This document shows, in pieces, positions 1 to 7,533 of a stretch of DNA of 64,000 nucleotides. The position numbers were made by a program, and so were the translations under genes. The DNA is from Alphaproteobacteria bacterium. Lineage in GTDB: Bacteria > Myxococcota_A > UBA796 > UBA2385. The stretch spans positions 1 to 64,000 of the forward strand of contig JACKEY010000006.1 of NCBI GenBank assembly GCA_020632755.1, written 5' to 3'. Each line of letters opens with the position of its first letter. Positions within the stretch are counted from its first letter, which is position 1. A model generated the notes under the pieces. The model saw only the letters and a program-made list of their open reading frames with translations, was not told the DNA's origin and searched no databases.

Positions 1-785
1 AGCTCGAGCCCCAGGGCGGGGGTGACCTGGCCGTCCAGGGCGAAGACGGTGGCGTCGTCGGCCAGGGCGGTGCCGTTCTCGACCAGGCTGTAGACGCCGG
101 CGCGGTAGCGCAGGAGCTCGCCCCAGGCCGTGCGATGCCGGCCGAAGGCGGCGATGCCGGCGGCTTCGCTGCCGAAGAAGGACAACCCGCCGCCGCTGCG
201 GAACAGCTGGTCGGGGGTCGCGCCGTGCGGGTCGTGCACGCCGTCGGCCAGGAACTGCAGGCCCGTGATCACCGTCAGGTCGTCGTCCGCGCCCAGGCCG
301 GGCCGGAAGGCCGCGTACAGCCGCCGCGTCTGCAGGTTGACCTGGTCCGCGCCGAAGCCGCCGCCCTTGTTGCCGCCGACGTTGTAGCTCTGGTCGCCCC
401 AGCCGAAGTCGATCTCGAAGGCGGCGGTGAGCGCCGCCTTGCCGTCGAGCACCCGCGGCGCCCAGGTCAGGAAGCCGGCCGCGCGCTGCTCGACCACCAT
501 GGTGCGGTCGTCCGGGCTGGTGGTCGTGCCGTTGGTGCCGCCGAGCGCCCCCACCACCTGCCCGTCCAGGAAGGGGTTGGTCGTGACCACGCTGCTGCGC
601 GTGGCCCGCGTCTGCAGCAGCAGGATCGGCGTGAACCCGCCCTTCACCGCGCGCTCGTCGGGGACCACGTCGGCGCTGGTCCCGGTCGCCGCGGCGGCCC
701 GGTCCGTGTTCGCGGCGGACTCCCCCGGCACCTCTGCGCGCGCAGAGGTCGACAGCAACAGGCCGATCAGCAGGGGCGTCGTCAC
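1..785 (-). CDS. Outer-membrane beta-barrel-like protein, C-terminus cut by window edge
   Basis: The frame opens at a GTG (complement 783-785) behind a GAGAGGA ribosome-binding sequence that overlaps the stop of the upstream lipoprotein gene. It then runs open to the window edge. The first ~17 residues form a signal peptide ending in Ala-Arg-Ala. The mature part has alternating polar/hydrophobic stretches rich in Gly, Asn, Thr and aromatic residues, as in porin-like or phosphate-porin-like barrels. No family is firmly recognisable from this fragment. It is the last visible gene of the leftward PHA operon, 12 bp after the lipoprotein. An outer-membrane location is inference from composition. 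Confidence 0.6.
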   Translation of the reverse strand, partial: MTTPLLIGLLLSTSARAEVPGESAANTDRAAAATGTSADVVPDERAVKGGFTPILLLQTRATRSSVVTTNPFLDGQVVGALGGTNGTTTSPDDRTMVVEQRAAGFLTWAPRVLDGKAALTAAFEIDFGWGDQSYNVGGNKGGGFGADQVNLQTRRLYAAFRPGLGADDDLTVITGLQFLADGVHDPHGATPDQLFRSGGGLSFFGSEAAGIAAFGRHRTAWGELLRYRAGVYSLVENGTALADDATVFALDGQVTPALGLE

Positions 786-797
786 GTGGGGGTCCTC

Positions 798-1424
798 TCA
801 GGGCCGGCGATAGACCTGGGTGTTGTCGCCGGGGGACAGCCCCTGGCCGGCGGTGCTGCCGAAGCCGGTGCCGGGCGTCGGCGGCGTGAAGCCATAGTCC
901 GGCAGCGTCTGCACGACCTCGAAGGTCAGGACCCCGCCGTCGACCTGCCAGATGCCCTCGGCCGTGGCTTCGTAGGGCTGCGCCTGCTGCTGGGTGATCG
1001 ACCCGGGGCTGCCGCCCGTCGCCGACCACGTGCCGTCCAGGTCGTAGGTGCTGCCCGACCCGTCGCGGGCGGTGACGGCGTAGCTGCAGTCGCCCGAGAA
1101 GGTGGCCTGCACCTCGACGTAGTCGAAGGTCACGCTCTGGAACAGGGGGCTCAGGTCGTCGCCCGCGCTCACCCAGTCGCCGACGATGGACAGGCCGCTG
1201 CAGTCGCCGCCTCCGCCGTCGCCTCCTCCGTCGGTTCCTCCTCCGTCGGTTCCTCCTCCGTCCCCTCCTCCGCCGTCGGTCCCTCCCCCGTCCGTGCCGC
1301 CGTCGGTGGAGCTGCCGCCGTCGCCCGGACGCCCGCTGCTGCCGGTGTCGTCGTCGACGTCGTCGGGGCGGAAGCAGCCGGGGAGGAGGAGCAGGGCCGA
1401 GGCCAGCAGGGAGGCGCGGATCAT
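798..1424 (-). CDS. Lipoprotein with Asp/Gly/Thr-rich stalk and a lipocalin-like domain
   Basis: The 208-residue product starts with a short lipoprotein signal (ASALLLLPGC), so it should be lipidated on Cys18. A low-complexity stalk of about 50 residues built from repeated TDGGG-like units follows. The remaining ~140 residues begin with a GDW motif and read as alternating beta strands, resembling GxW lipocalin-like beta-barrels; that assignment is tentative. The ATG lies 8 bp after the acyl-CoA synthetase stop, so the gene is probably co-transcribed with the PHA genes. Its role there is unknown. The stalk-coding DNA is repetitive and may vary in length between strains. Confidence 0.75.
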   Translation of the reverse strand: MIRASLLASALLLLPGCFRPDDVDDDTGSSGRPGDGGSSTDGGTDGGGTDGGGGDGGGTDGGGTDGGGDGGGGDCSGLSIVGDWVSAGDDLSPLFQSVTFDYVEVQATFSGDCSYAVTARDGSGSTYDLDGTWSATGGSPGSITQQQAQPYEATAEGIWQVDGGVLTFEVVQTLPDYGFTPPTPGTGFGSTAGQGLSPGDNTQVYRRP

Positions 1425-1432
1425 TTCGGGGC

Positions 1433-2917
1433 TCAGGCGAGGGGGATGCGGGAGAGGGCGGGCTTGTCGACCTTGCCGCTGCCGGTGCGGGGCAGGGAGG
1501 CGACCGTGTCCCAGTGCTTGGGGATCTTGAAGCGGGCGAGGCGATCGCCGAGCCAGCCCTGCAGGGTGGCGCCGTCCAGCGTGCGGCCGGGGGCGGGCTC
1601 GACGAAGGCGCGGCCGACCTCGCCCCAGCGGGCGTCGGGCACGCCGATCACGGCGCAGACGGCGACGTCGGGGTGGGCCTGGATCGCGGCTTCCACCTCG
1701 GCCGGGTACACGTTCTCGCCGCCGGAGATGAACATCTCCTTGAGCCGGCCGCGGACCGAGAAGAAGCCGTCTTCGTCGACGCTCAGCACGTCGCCGGTGT
1801 GGAACCAGCCGTCGACGATGGCCTTGCCGGTGGCGGCGGGGTCCTGCCAGTAGCCGCCGCAGACGACAGGGCCGCGCAGCAAGAGCTCGCCGGCCTCGCC
1901 GGGGGCGCAGGTCGTGCCGTCGGGGCGGACCACCTTCGCGTCGATGTGGTGGATGGGCACGCCGACGGTGCCGAGCTTGTCGCGCACCCGGTCGTGCGGG
2001 GTCGAGAAGCAGTTGGGGCCGACCTCGGTCAGGCCGAAGCCCTGGCGCAGCGGGATGCCGCGGTCCAGGTAGCGCTCGAGCAGGGCGCTGCCGAGGGGGG
2101 CGCCACCGCAGATGGCGTCCCGCACCGCACCCAGGTCGGTGGCGGCGAAGGCCGGATCGTCCGCCAGCAGCTGGTAGATCGTCGGCACACCCATCAGGTG
2201 GCTGATGCCCTCGGCCGCGATGAGGGCCAGCGCTTCCGCGGCGTCCAGCCGCGGCACCAGCACGACGCGCCCGCCGCGGTGCAGCAACGGCGTCGTCAGG
2301 CAGTTCAGCCCGCCGGTGTGGAACAGGGGGGCGAAGGTCAGCGTGCTGTCCCCGGGCCGCAGATCGCAGGCCAGGATGGTGTTCAGCGCGTTCCAGTGCA
2401 CCTGGCGGTGGGTCAGCAGGGCGCCCTTGGGGCGGCCGGACGACCCGGACGTGTACATCAGCTGCCAGGGGTCGGACAGGGCGTTGCCGGTCTCGCTGCG
2501 CGGCGGCGCCACGAGCGTGGTGTCGGGACCCTGCTCCAGGTCCAGCAGCACCATGCCTTCGGCCAGGGCACCGGCCCGCGCGGCATGCGGCCCGTCGTGC
2601 ACCAGCACCCGCGGGCGGCTGTGGTCGAGCTGCCAGGCCTGCTCGGCCTGGGCGAGCCGCCAGTTCATCGGGAAGAGCACGGCGCCCAGGTGGGCGCAGG
2701 CGAACAGCAGGGCCAGGGTCTCGCCGCGGTTGAGCGCCAGGACGGCCACGCGATCGCCGGGAGACACCCCTGCCGAGACCAGCGTCGCCGCCCAGGCCAG
2801 GCTGTCCTGTTGCAGTGCGGCATAGGTCCACCGGCGCCCGGTGCCCACGTCGTACAGGGCCTCGGCGTCCGGCGAGAACCGGGTCCACGTGCTCAGCCAG
2901 TCGCTGGTCGCGCCCAT
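1433..2917 (-). CDS. AMP-dependent acyl-CoA synthetase/ligase
   Basis: This 494-residue protein is a member of the ANL superfamily, which adenylates a carboxylic acid and transfers it to coenzyme A. The P-loop-like motif YTSGSSGRPKG is near residue 157, the GWFHTGD adenylate-binding motif near 375, and the hinge plus C-terminal motifs (RLKEMFISGGENVYP, then RTGSGKVDKP) close the protein. Length is normal. It begins 3 bp after the second phaC stop and is in the same operon. A reasonable inference is that it activates a hydroxy- or fatty acid to a CoA thioester that feeds PHA synthesis or recycling. Chain-length specificity cannot be read from sequence. Confidence 0.88.
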   Translation of the reverse strand: MGATSDWLSTWTRFSPDAEALYDVGTGRRWTYAALQQDSLAWAATLVSAGVSPGDRVAVLALNRGETLALLFACAHLGAVLFPMNWRLAQAEQAWQLDHSRPRVLVHDGPHAARAGALAEGMVLLDLEQGPDTTLVAPPRSETGNALSDPWQLMYTSGSSGRPKGALLTHRQVHWNALNTILACDLRPGDSTLTFAPLFHTGGLNCLTTPLLHRGGRVVLVPRLDAAEALALIAAEGISHLMGVPTIYQLLADDPAFAATDLGAVRDAICGGAPLGSALLERYLDRGIPLRQGFGLTEVGPNCFSTPHDRVRDKLGTVGVPIHHIDAKVVRPDGTTCAPGEAGELLLRGPVVCGGYWQDPAATGKAIVDGWFHTGDVLSVDEDGFFSVRGRLKEMFISGGENVYPAEVEAAIQAHPDVAVCAVIGVPDARWGEVGRAFVEPAPGRTLDGATLQGWLGDRLARFKIPKHWDTVASLPRTGSGKVDKPALSRIPLA

Positions 2918-2920
2918 TCG

Positions 2921-4045
2921 TCAGGTCCGTGCGGGGTTCCGGCTGCGGAACCACCCGTCGAGCAGGGGGTAGAAGACGCGGGGGCCGAAGCTGCCGACCA
3001 CGACCCCGATGTGGCCGCTGTCGAGCTGCTGCAGGGTGACGTCGCGGCTGCCGACGGCCCCGGCCAGCGGCAGGCAGGCGGCGCTCGGCGCGATGAAGTC
3101 GCGCTTCGCGGTGCAGACCATGGTGGGGCAGGTCACGCGCGACAGGTCCACCCGTTCGCCCCCGACCTGCCAGGTGCCGGCCAGCAGGGCGTCCTGCTGG
3201 TAGGCCTCGCGGATGAACTCGCGGGCGAAGGCGCCGGCCATCGGCACGTTCTCTTCCAGCCAGCGCTCGCGGGCCAGGGTGCGGGCCAGCAGGCCCGGGC
3301 GCTGCGCTGCGGCATCGATGGCGATGTACTTGGTCCAGTTGCCCATCGGGTCGAGCAGCTTGAAGGCCGCCGCCATCAGGTCGGTGCTGACCAGCCCGTC
3401 GGCGTCGATCGCTTCTTCCACGTCGAAGAAGTCGCCGTCGACGAACCGGCGGAAGCGCCCGCCCTCGCTGAACTTCACGGGGGCGTTGAGCGTCACAAGC
3501 CCGGCGACGCCGTCCGGCCGCAGGGCCGTGTACATCGCGGCCAGCGTGCCGCCCTGGCAGTAGCCGAGCAGGTGGGCGGCGGGCAGCGGGCCACGACGGG
3601 CCCCGCGGGCGTGCCGCCGGACCCGGTCGACGGCGCGGTGCAGCAGGTCGAGCAGCACCTTCGCCACGTCGTCGTGGGCGTCTTCGGGCCCGGGCTCGCC
3701 CCAGTCGACCAGGTACACCGCGTGCCCCAGCGCGGCCAGGCCGCCGACCAGCGAGCGATCGGGCTCGAGATCGCAGATGTACGCCCGGTTGATCATGGAG
3801 GGGACCACGATCACCGGCGTCGGCGACCGCCCGGAGACGGCCGCGCTGGCGGGCGCGTAGTAGCGCACCACCAGCTTGTTCTGGCGATGGATCACCTCGT
3901 GCGGCGTGGTGCCGACCGGCGGGCGCGGCAGGGTGGCCAGCAGCTGCATGCCGCGGCGCACCCGGTCGGCCTGGTCCGCGCCGCCCACACCCTCGACCAG
4001 AGGGCGCAGCACGGACAGCGGATCCGGCGGCAGCTCGAGCTTCAC
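2921..4045 (-). CDS. phaC: Class III-type PHA synthase catalytic subunit, second copy
   Basis: This 374-residue alpha/beta hydrolase-fold protein polymerises (R)-3-hydroxyacyl-CoA into polyester. The synthase lipase-like box GYCQGG carries the nucleophile Cys163. Asp316 (in KRDFIAPS) and His345 (in DSGHIGVVVG) complete the triad. The length is typical of class III PhaC (about 355-370), not of 560-residue class I enzymes. The start is a GTG that overlaps the stop of the first phaC (GTGA, 4 bp), suggesting translational coupling. It differs clearly in sequence from the adjacent copy, so it is not a recent duplication. Both copies look catalytically competent. Confidence 0.85.
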   Translation of the reverse strand: MKLELPPDPLSVLRPLVEGVGGADQADRVRRGMQLLATLPRPPVGTTPHEVIHRQNKLVVRYYAPASAAVSGRSPTPVIVVPSMINRAYICDLEPDRSLVGGLAALGHAVYLVDWGEPGPEDAHDDVAKVLLDLLHRAVDRVRRHARGARRGPLPAAHLLGYCQGGTLAAMYTALRPDGVAGLVTLNAPVKFSEGGRFRRFVDGDFFDVEEAIDADGLVSTDLMAAAFKLLDPMGNWTKYIAIDAAAQRPGLLARTLARERWLEENVPMAGAFAREFIREAYQQDALLAGTWQVGGERVDLSRVTCPTMVCTAKRDFIAPSAACLPLAGAVGSRDVTLQQLDSGHIGVVVGSFGPRVFYPLLDGWFRSRNPART

Positions 4046-5115
4046 TTCGCCTCCGCCACGGCGCCGGTCGAGGCCGTCGGGGCGCCGCCCTGCTCGATCC
4101 AGGCCAGCAGCGCCTTGGGGAAGCTGTTGCCGATGCAGACACCCACGTGGCCGCCCTTGACGACCATGGTCTGCACGGGGCCGCCCCACACGTCGGCGAT
4201 GCCGCGGCAGGCCGCGGGGGCCGCGATGTGGTCGCCGCCGGCGGCGAAGACCTGCACCGGGATGGTGCCTTGCGACAGGTCCACCCGGCGCCCGCCGAGC
4301 TCCCAGTCGCCGTCCGTCCGCATGAGGGCGTTGTCGAAGTAGCAGCGGCGCACGTACTCGCGGTAGGTCTCGCCGGGGAAGTCGACGTTGTCGCCGTTCC
4401 ACTGCTCCATCGCCGCCCACAGCTCGCGGAAGCCGTCGTCGTCGATGCGCTCGGCCAGGCCCTTGTACTTGGTCAGCTGGCCCATGGGCCGCAGCCAGGC
4501 GAAGCTCGACCTCATCAGCTCCTTCGGGAAGTTGCCGAAGCCGTCGATGATGTCGTCCAGCGGGAAGCTGTCGGGCTGGGCCCACGTCGAGAGCCGGCCG
4601 CTCTTGTGGAAGTCGATCGGTGCGGCCAGCAGCGCCATCCGCCGGGCGGCGCCGTCGTGGCGGGCCATGGCGATCGACAGGAAGGTGCCGCCGACGCAGT
4701 AGCCCAGCACGTCGAAGACGTCGGTGCCCAGGTGGGCCCGGGCGTGGCGGCGGCTGCGGTCCAGGGCGCGCATCAGGATGCCGTCGATGTTCTCGACCAT
4801 CGTCACCGGCTGGTCTTCGACCCCGGGGCGGCCCCAGTCCAGCAGGTAGACGGGCACGCCGGCCGCGACGAGCTTCTCGATGACACTGCGGCCCGGCATC
4901 AGGTCGAACACGGTCCACGTGTTGATGAGCGGCATCGACACGAACAGCGGCGCGTGCTTCGCCCCGCCGCGCGGGTGGAAGTAGCGCACGCAGGCCTTGT
5001 TCTGGCGGTGGATGATCGCGTGCGGGGTCTGGCCGGTCCGGGCCCGGTCGACCGGCCGTTCGGCCAGGTAGCGCACGAGCTCGATGGTCTGATCGATGGC
5101 GGTCAGGTCGGTCAT
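4042..5115 (-). CDS. phaC: Class III PHA synthase catalytic subunit PhaC
   Basis: The 357-residue protein has the class III PHA synthase layout. Cys140 lies in GYCVGG, Asp295 in GGDHIAAP and His323 in GGHVGVCIG, with the conserved DWG segment near residue 91. Class III PhaC works as a complex with PhaE, and a phaE-like gene lies immediately upstream, 10 bp away. A GTG-ATG pair marks the start. I chose the ATG (complement 5113-5115), which sits 7 bases after an AGGAG; the GTG one codon earlier is possible. This copy, next to phaE, is the likelier partner of PhaE. Confidence 0.9.
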   Translation of the reverse strand: MTDLTAIDQTIELVRYLAERPVDRARTGQTPHAIIHRQNKACVRYFHPRGGAKHAPLFVSMPLINTWTVFDLMPGRSVIEKLVAAGVPVYLLDWGRPGVEDQPVTMVENIDGILMRALDRSRRHARAHLGTDVFDVLGYCVGGTFLSIAMARHDGAARRMALLAAPIDFHKSGRLSTWAQPDSFPLDDIIDGFGNFPKELMRSSFAWLRPMGQLTKYKGLAERIDDDGFRELWAAMEQWNGDNVDFPGETYREYVRRCYFDNALMRTDGDWELGGRRVDLSQGTIPVQVFAAGGDHIAAPAACRGIADVWGGPVQTMVVKGGHVGVCIGNSFPKALLAWIEQGGAPTASTGAVAEAK

Positions 5116-5125
5116 CACGGCGCTC

Positions 5126-5644
5126 CTACTCGGTCTTGCTGCTGCGGGCGGGCTTCTTGGCGGTGCTGCGGCGCCGCGGGGTCGCCGTCGCCGTCGCGGG
5201 GGCGGCGGTCGCCTCGCCGGCGTCCAGGCGGGCCTGCAGCTCGGCGAGCTTCTCGCGCATCTCGAGCCGGGCCTCGGCGGCCTCGACCCGGGCCTGGATG
5301 GTCTCCTTCTCGAGCACGTCGAGCTGGTCGCCCATGGCGAGCAGCCGGTCCTCCATCTGCAGCAGCCGCTCCTCGAGCAGGGTCGCGATGCGGGCCACCC
5401 GCACCAGGTCCTGGCGGGTGGGCAGGTGCATCTTGTGCAGCCCCTCGTCCACGGCCTGCTCGTACTGCTTCCGGGCGTGGGCGACCTGCGACAGGTTCTG
5501 GCCGGTCGCCTTCAGGAAGTCGGGGGAGTCCAGGACCTGGTCCCACCAGGCCGTCATGGCCTGTTCCCACTGCTGGTACATGTCGTTGCTCAGCTTGCTG
5601 AAGTCGGGCATGCCGGCGGCGGTGTCGGAAGCGGTGTCGGCCAT
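5126..5644 (-). CDS. phaE: PhaE-like subunit of class III PHA synthase (short form)
   Basis: This is a 172-residue, mostly helical protein. The N-terminal half is rich in Trp (WEQAMTAWWDQ). The central segment HLPTRQDLVRVARIATLLEERL matches the Pro-Thr-Arg signature and following helix of PhaE, the non-catalytic partner that activates class III PhaC. A long coiled coil (~100-150) and a basic Ala/Thr/Lys tail similar to PHA-granule proteins follow. Classical PhaE is about twice as long, so this is a reduced version. A strong AGGAGG lies 6 bases before the ATG. The position directly before phaC supports the assignment. Confidence 0.75.
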   Translation of the reverse strand: MADTASDTAAGMPDFSKLSNDMYQQWEQAMTAWWDQVLDSPDFLKATGQNLSQVAHARKQYEQAVDEGLHKMHLPTRQDLVRVARIATLLEERLLQMEDRLLAMGDQLDVLEKETIQARVEAAEARLEMREKLAELQARLDAGEATAAPATATATPRRRSTAKKPARSSKTE

Positions 5645-5693
5645 GGCGGCCTCCTGTCGGGCGAGGGGGGAGGAGGGGGAGGCGAGACGCGCG

Positions 5694-5717
5694 CTCCCCC
5701 CGCGCGGGCGGGGGGAG
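5694..5717 (-). terminator. GC-rich intercistronic hairpin between phasin gene and phaE
   Basis: An 8-bp perfect stem (CTCCCCCC / GGGGGGAG) with an 8-base loop lies between the phasin-like gene and phaE. There is no T tract, so it may act as a partial or Rho-assisted terminator or as an mRNA-stability element. It could keep phasin transcript high relative to synthase transcript. That function is inference. Confidence 0.35.
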
Positions 5718-5732
5718 GAGCGGAGCCGGGGC

Positions 5733-5984
5733 TCAGGCCTCGGCGGGCTCGGCGGCCAGCTTGTCGAGGGCCTTCTGCTGGGCGTCCTGCATGGCCTCGA
5801 AGGCCTTCACGCTGTTCTCCAGGCCCATCTCGAAGAGCTCCTGGCTCTGCTTGCGGGCGGCCTTGACCTGGGCGATCTGCCAGTCGTAGGCCTTCTTCTG
5901 GAGCTCGAGGGCGGTGCGGCCCTGCTCGGCCATGGTGGAGAGCACGTGGGCGGGCGTCATCATGCGGGTCAGGTCGGCGTACAT
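5733..5984 (-). CDS. Small phasin-like PHA granule protein
   Basis: This 83-residue, all-helical, amphipathic protein has the look of short phasins: a heptad-like Gln/Lys/Glu/Ala pattern (QKKAYDWQIAQVKAARKQSQ), no Cys and an Ala/Glu-rich end. Phasins coat PHA granules. The ATG (complement 5982-5984) is preceded by AGAGGAGA. It is the first gene of the leftward PHA operon. A plausible promoter overlapped by a TGC/GCA palindrome lies upstream, which is how PhaR-controlled phasin genes are usually arranged. The functional call rests mainly on composition and context. Confidence 0.6.
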   Translation of the reverse strand: MYADLTRMMTPAHVLSTMAEQGRTALELQKKAYDWQIAQVKAARKQSQELFEMGLENSVKAFEAMQDAQQKALDKLAAEPAEA

Positions 5985-6109
5985 GGGGGTCTCCTCTGGG
6001 AGCGTCGGGGTCGGGGGGAGGGGGGAGTGGACCGGGAGGGAGATCCTCCCGGCCCGGAGGGGCGCCCCGGCCCTGTCTTCGGGAGGGGGTTCCTCCGTCC
6101 GACACCTGC

Positions 6110-6138
6110 ACTGTAGGATCCATGCCGCACTGCGGCAA
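6110..6138 (-). promoter_or_regulatory. Putative sigma-70-type promoter of the phasin/PHA operon
   Basis: On the minus strand a TTGCCG (-35, complement 6133-6138) and a TACAGT (-10, complement 6110-6115) are separated by exactly 17 bp. Each matches the consensus at four of six positions. The -35 and spacer coincide with the palindrome at 6123-6137, so a repressor bound there would block RNA polymerase. A predicted start near 6103 gives a leader of about 120 bases. Confidence 0.5.
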
Positions 6139-6160
6139 GTAGATTTTTGCATTGCAGCAA
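6123..6160. promoter_or_regulatory. Putative PhaR operator cluster
   Basis: Between the divergent phasin and phaR genes lie a perfect palindrome TGCCGCA-C-TGCGGCA (6123-6137) and a second site, TTGCATTGCAGCAA (6147-6160). PhaR proteins are known to bind TGC/GCA-rich dyads of this type near phasin and phaR promoters, and the 12-mer at 6148-6159 resembles such published motifs as I remember them. Further TGC-rich half sites occur at 6108 and 6170-6183. Local base composition is clearly more AT-rich than the surroundings. Confidence 0.5.
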
Positions 6161-6239
6161 AGATTCTCATGCCGCACAGCAGCAACGGTCGCGGGATAGG
6201 GGCGGGGGAGTGCCGCGACGACATCGACGGGAGCGTCCT

Positions 6240-6812
6240 TTGCGCAAGATCAAGAAGTACAGCAACCGGCGCCTCTACGACACGGAGGAGAGCCGCTACG
6301 TCAACCTCGAAGAGCTGGCGAAGCTCATCCGCGGCGGCGAGGAGATCACCGTCGTGGACGTGTCCAGCGGCGAGGATCTGACGCGCCAGGTGCTGCTGCA
6401 GGTGCTGGTCGAGACCCAGGGCGGCGACAGGCTCTTCCCCCCCGGCCTGATGCACCGCATCATCCGGTTCACGGGCGACAGCCCCCTGCATCGTGCCGCT
6501 CTGCAGCAGGTCGGGGCCGGCCTCGAGCTGCTCGACGCCCAGGTCCGCCAGCTCGAGCGCAACCTGGGCATGTTCCAGGGCGCCGGCATGGGTGCGGGCA
6601 TGGGCGCGGGCATGGGCGCCGGCATGGGCGCGGGCCAGGGGGCGACCGCGACCCCGCCCCGCGCGACGCCGCAGGCCGCTCCCGAGCCCGAGCCCGAGCC
6701 CGAGCCCGACTTCGACGACGCGCCGCCTCCTGCCGCGGCCCCCCAGGCCGACGGCGAGCTCGACGCCCTGCGGGCCCGGCTGGCGGCCCTCGAGGCCCGG
6801 CTCAAGGGCTGA
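6240..6812 (+). CDS. phaR: PHA synthesis regulator PhaR
   Basis: Residues 2-60 match the PHB/PHA accumulation regulator DNA-binding domain almost textbook-like (KIKKYSNRRLYDTEESRYVN, then VVDVSSGEDLTRQVLLQ). PhaR senses PHA granules and represses phasin and PHA genes. The start chosen is a TTG at 6240, six bases after GGGAG. It puts the conserved domain at the very N-terminus, as in the family, whereas the upstream ATG at 6147 lies inside the putative operator. After the domain come a helical segment, an unusual run of five GAGM repeats (6586-6640), a Pro/Glu repeat and a short C-terminal helix. The gene is divergent from the phasin operon. Confidence 0.88.
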   Translation: MRKIKKYSNRRLYDTEESRYVNLEELAKLIRGGEEITVVDVSSGEDLTRQVLLQVLVETQGGDRLFPPGLMHRIIRFTGDSPLHRAALQQVGAGLELLDAQVRQLERNLGMFQGAGMGAGMGAGMGAGMGAGQGATATPPRATPQAAPEPEPEPEPDFDDAPPPAAAPQADGELDALRARLAALEARLKG

Positions 6813-6888
6813 TCCCCTGGCCCGGCCGGGTGCCCACGACATCGCCGCCGCCGACGTTAGAGAGAGGGGCCCGATCCCCGGAGCGACC

Positions 6889-7176
6889 GTGAGCACCCTG
6901 CCCGGCAGCGACCGCACCGTCGTCATCTACAAGACCCAGCGCTGCCCCTACTGCGTGGCGGCCAGCCGGTACCTGCGCGAGATCAAGCACGTCGGCGACG
7001 CCGACATCGGCGAGATCGACCTCACGAACGACCACGAGGCGCGCTTCGAGCTGGCCCGCCGCTCGGGCCAGCGCACGGTGCCGCAGATCTGGATCCACGG
7101 CCACCACGTCGGCGGCTACGACGATCTGCGGGCCCTCGACGCCAACGGCGAGCTGGATCCGCTGCTCGGACGCTGA
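6889..7176 (+). CDS. grxC: Glutaredoxin
   Basis: This 95-residue thioredoxin-fold protein carries the dithiol active site CPYC near residue 19. The TVPQIWI cis-proline segment and the GGYDDL glutathione-binding motif also match the family. It should reduce protein disulfides and mixed glutathione disulfides in the cytoplasm. The start is a GTG at 6889 preceded by GGAG. It follows phaR by about 75 bp on the same strand and could be transcribed with it, but there is no functional link. Confidence 0.88.
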   Translation: MSTLPGSDRTVVIYKTQRCPYCVAASRYLREIKHVGDADIGEIDLTNDHEARFELARRSGQRTVPQIWIHGHHVGGYDDLRALDANGELDPLLGR

Positions 7177-7533
7177 GCTTCGACGGCCGCTCCGCTCGTT
7201 CGCCCACTCGCGCTCCGACCCGCCCCACCCGGCGGGCGGGGCCGTGTGCGTCTCGTGCGGCACACCGAAGGCGTCGCGCAGCACGGCGTCGTCGCCCGAT
7301 GCCTGGAAAAACTTCCACCCTTGCTCTTGACGGAACAAGACCTGTGGGTTCCAATCGGCCCGTGAGCACAGCTCACACCTACATACCCCCCCTGGCTGCG
7401 GCGGCGGGCGCATGATGCGGAAGCGCCCGCCGCCCCCTCAGCCACCCCGCGGTGCCACCTCTCCCCGGCACCCGGACCTCTCCTCCCGCATCCCTCCCTC
7501 CTGTCCCTCCCCCCCCTCCTCGGCTCCCTCCCA
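7177..7533. other. Intergenic region with polypyrimidine tract before minC
   Basis: No convincing gene lies in these 357 bases. The first part is ordinary GC-rich sequence. A TTGACG at 7327-7332 could be a -35 element, but I see no good -10 at the proper distance. From about 7434 to the minC ATG the plus strand is nearly pure C and T. On the minus strand, G-runs at 7485-7532 (at least six of three or more) make a potential G-quadruplex. There is no Shine-Dalgarno sequence before minC. Confidence 0.5.

Noticed and set aside
1186..1530. Pro-rich plus-strand frame at 1186-1530
   Set aside because: It is the reverse complement of the Asp/Gly stalk repeat of the lipoprotein gene.
135..1853. Long plus-strand reading frame over the PHA-linked lipoprotein and acyl-CoA synthetase
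   Set aside because: It is antisense to genes with clear domains, and its Gly/Ala/Arg/Gln-rich translation lacks motifs. It is a by-product of third-position GC bias.
6147..6239. Extended PhaR start at an ATG 31 codons upstream
   Set aside because: The extension lies inside the putative operator, has a non-conserved Arg/Gln-rich translation and is absent from the family, which starts at the IKKYSNRRLYD block.
7327..7355. Sigma-70 promoter for minC (TTGACG at 7327)
   Set aside because: The hexamer 17 bp downstream (TCCAAT) is a poor -10 and the start would leave a ~170-base leader; too weak to list.
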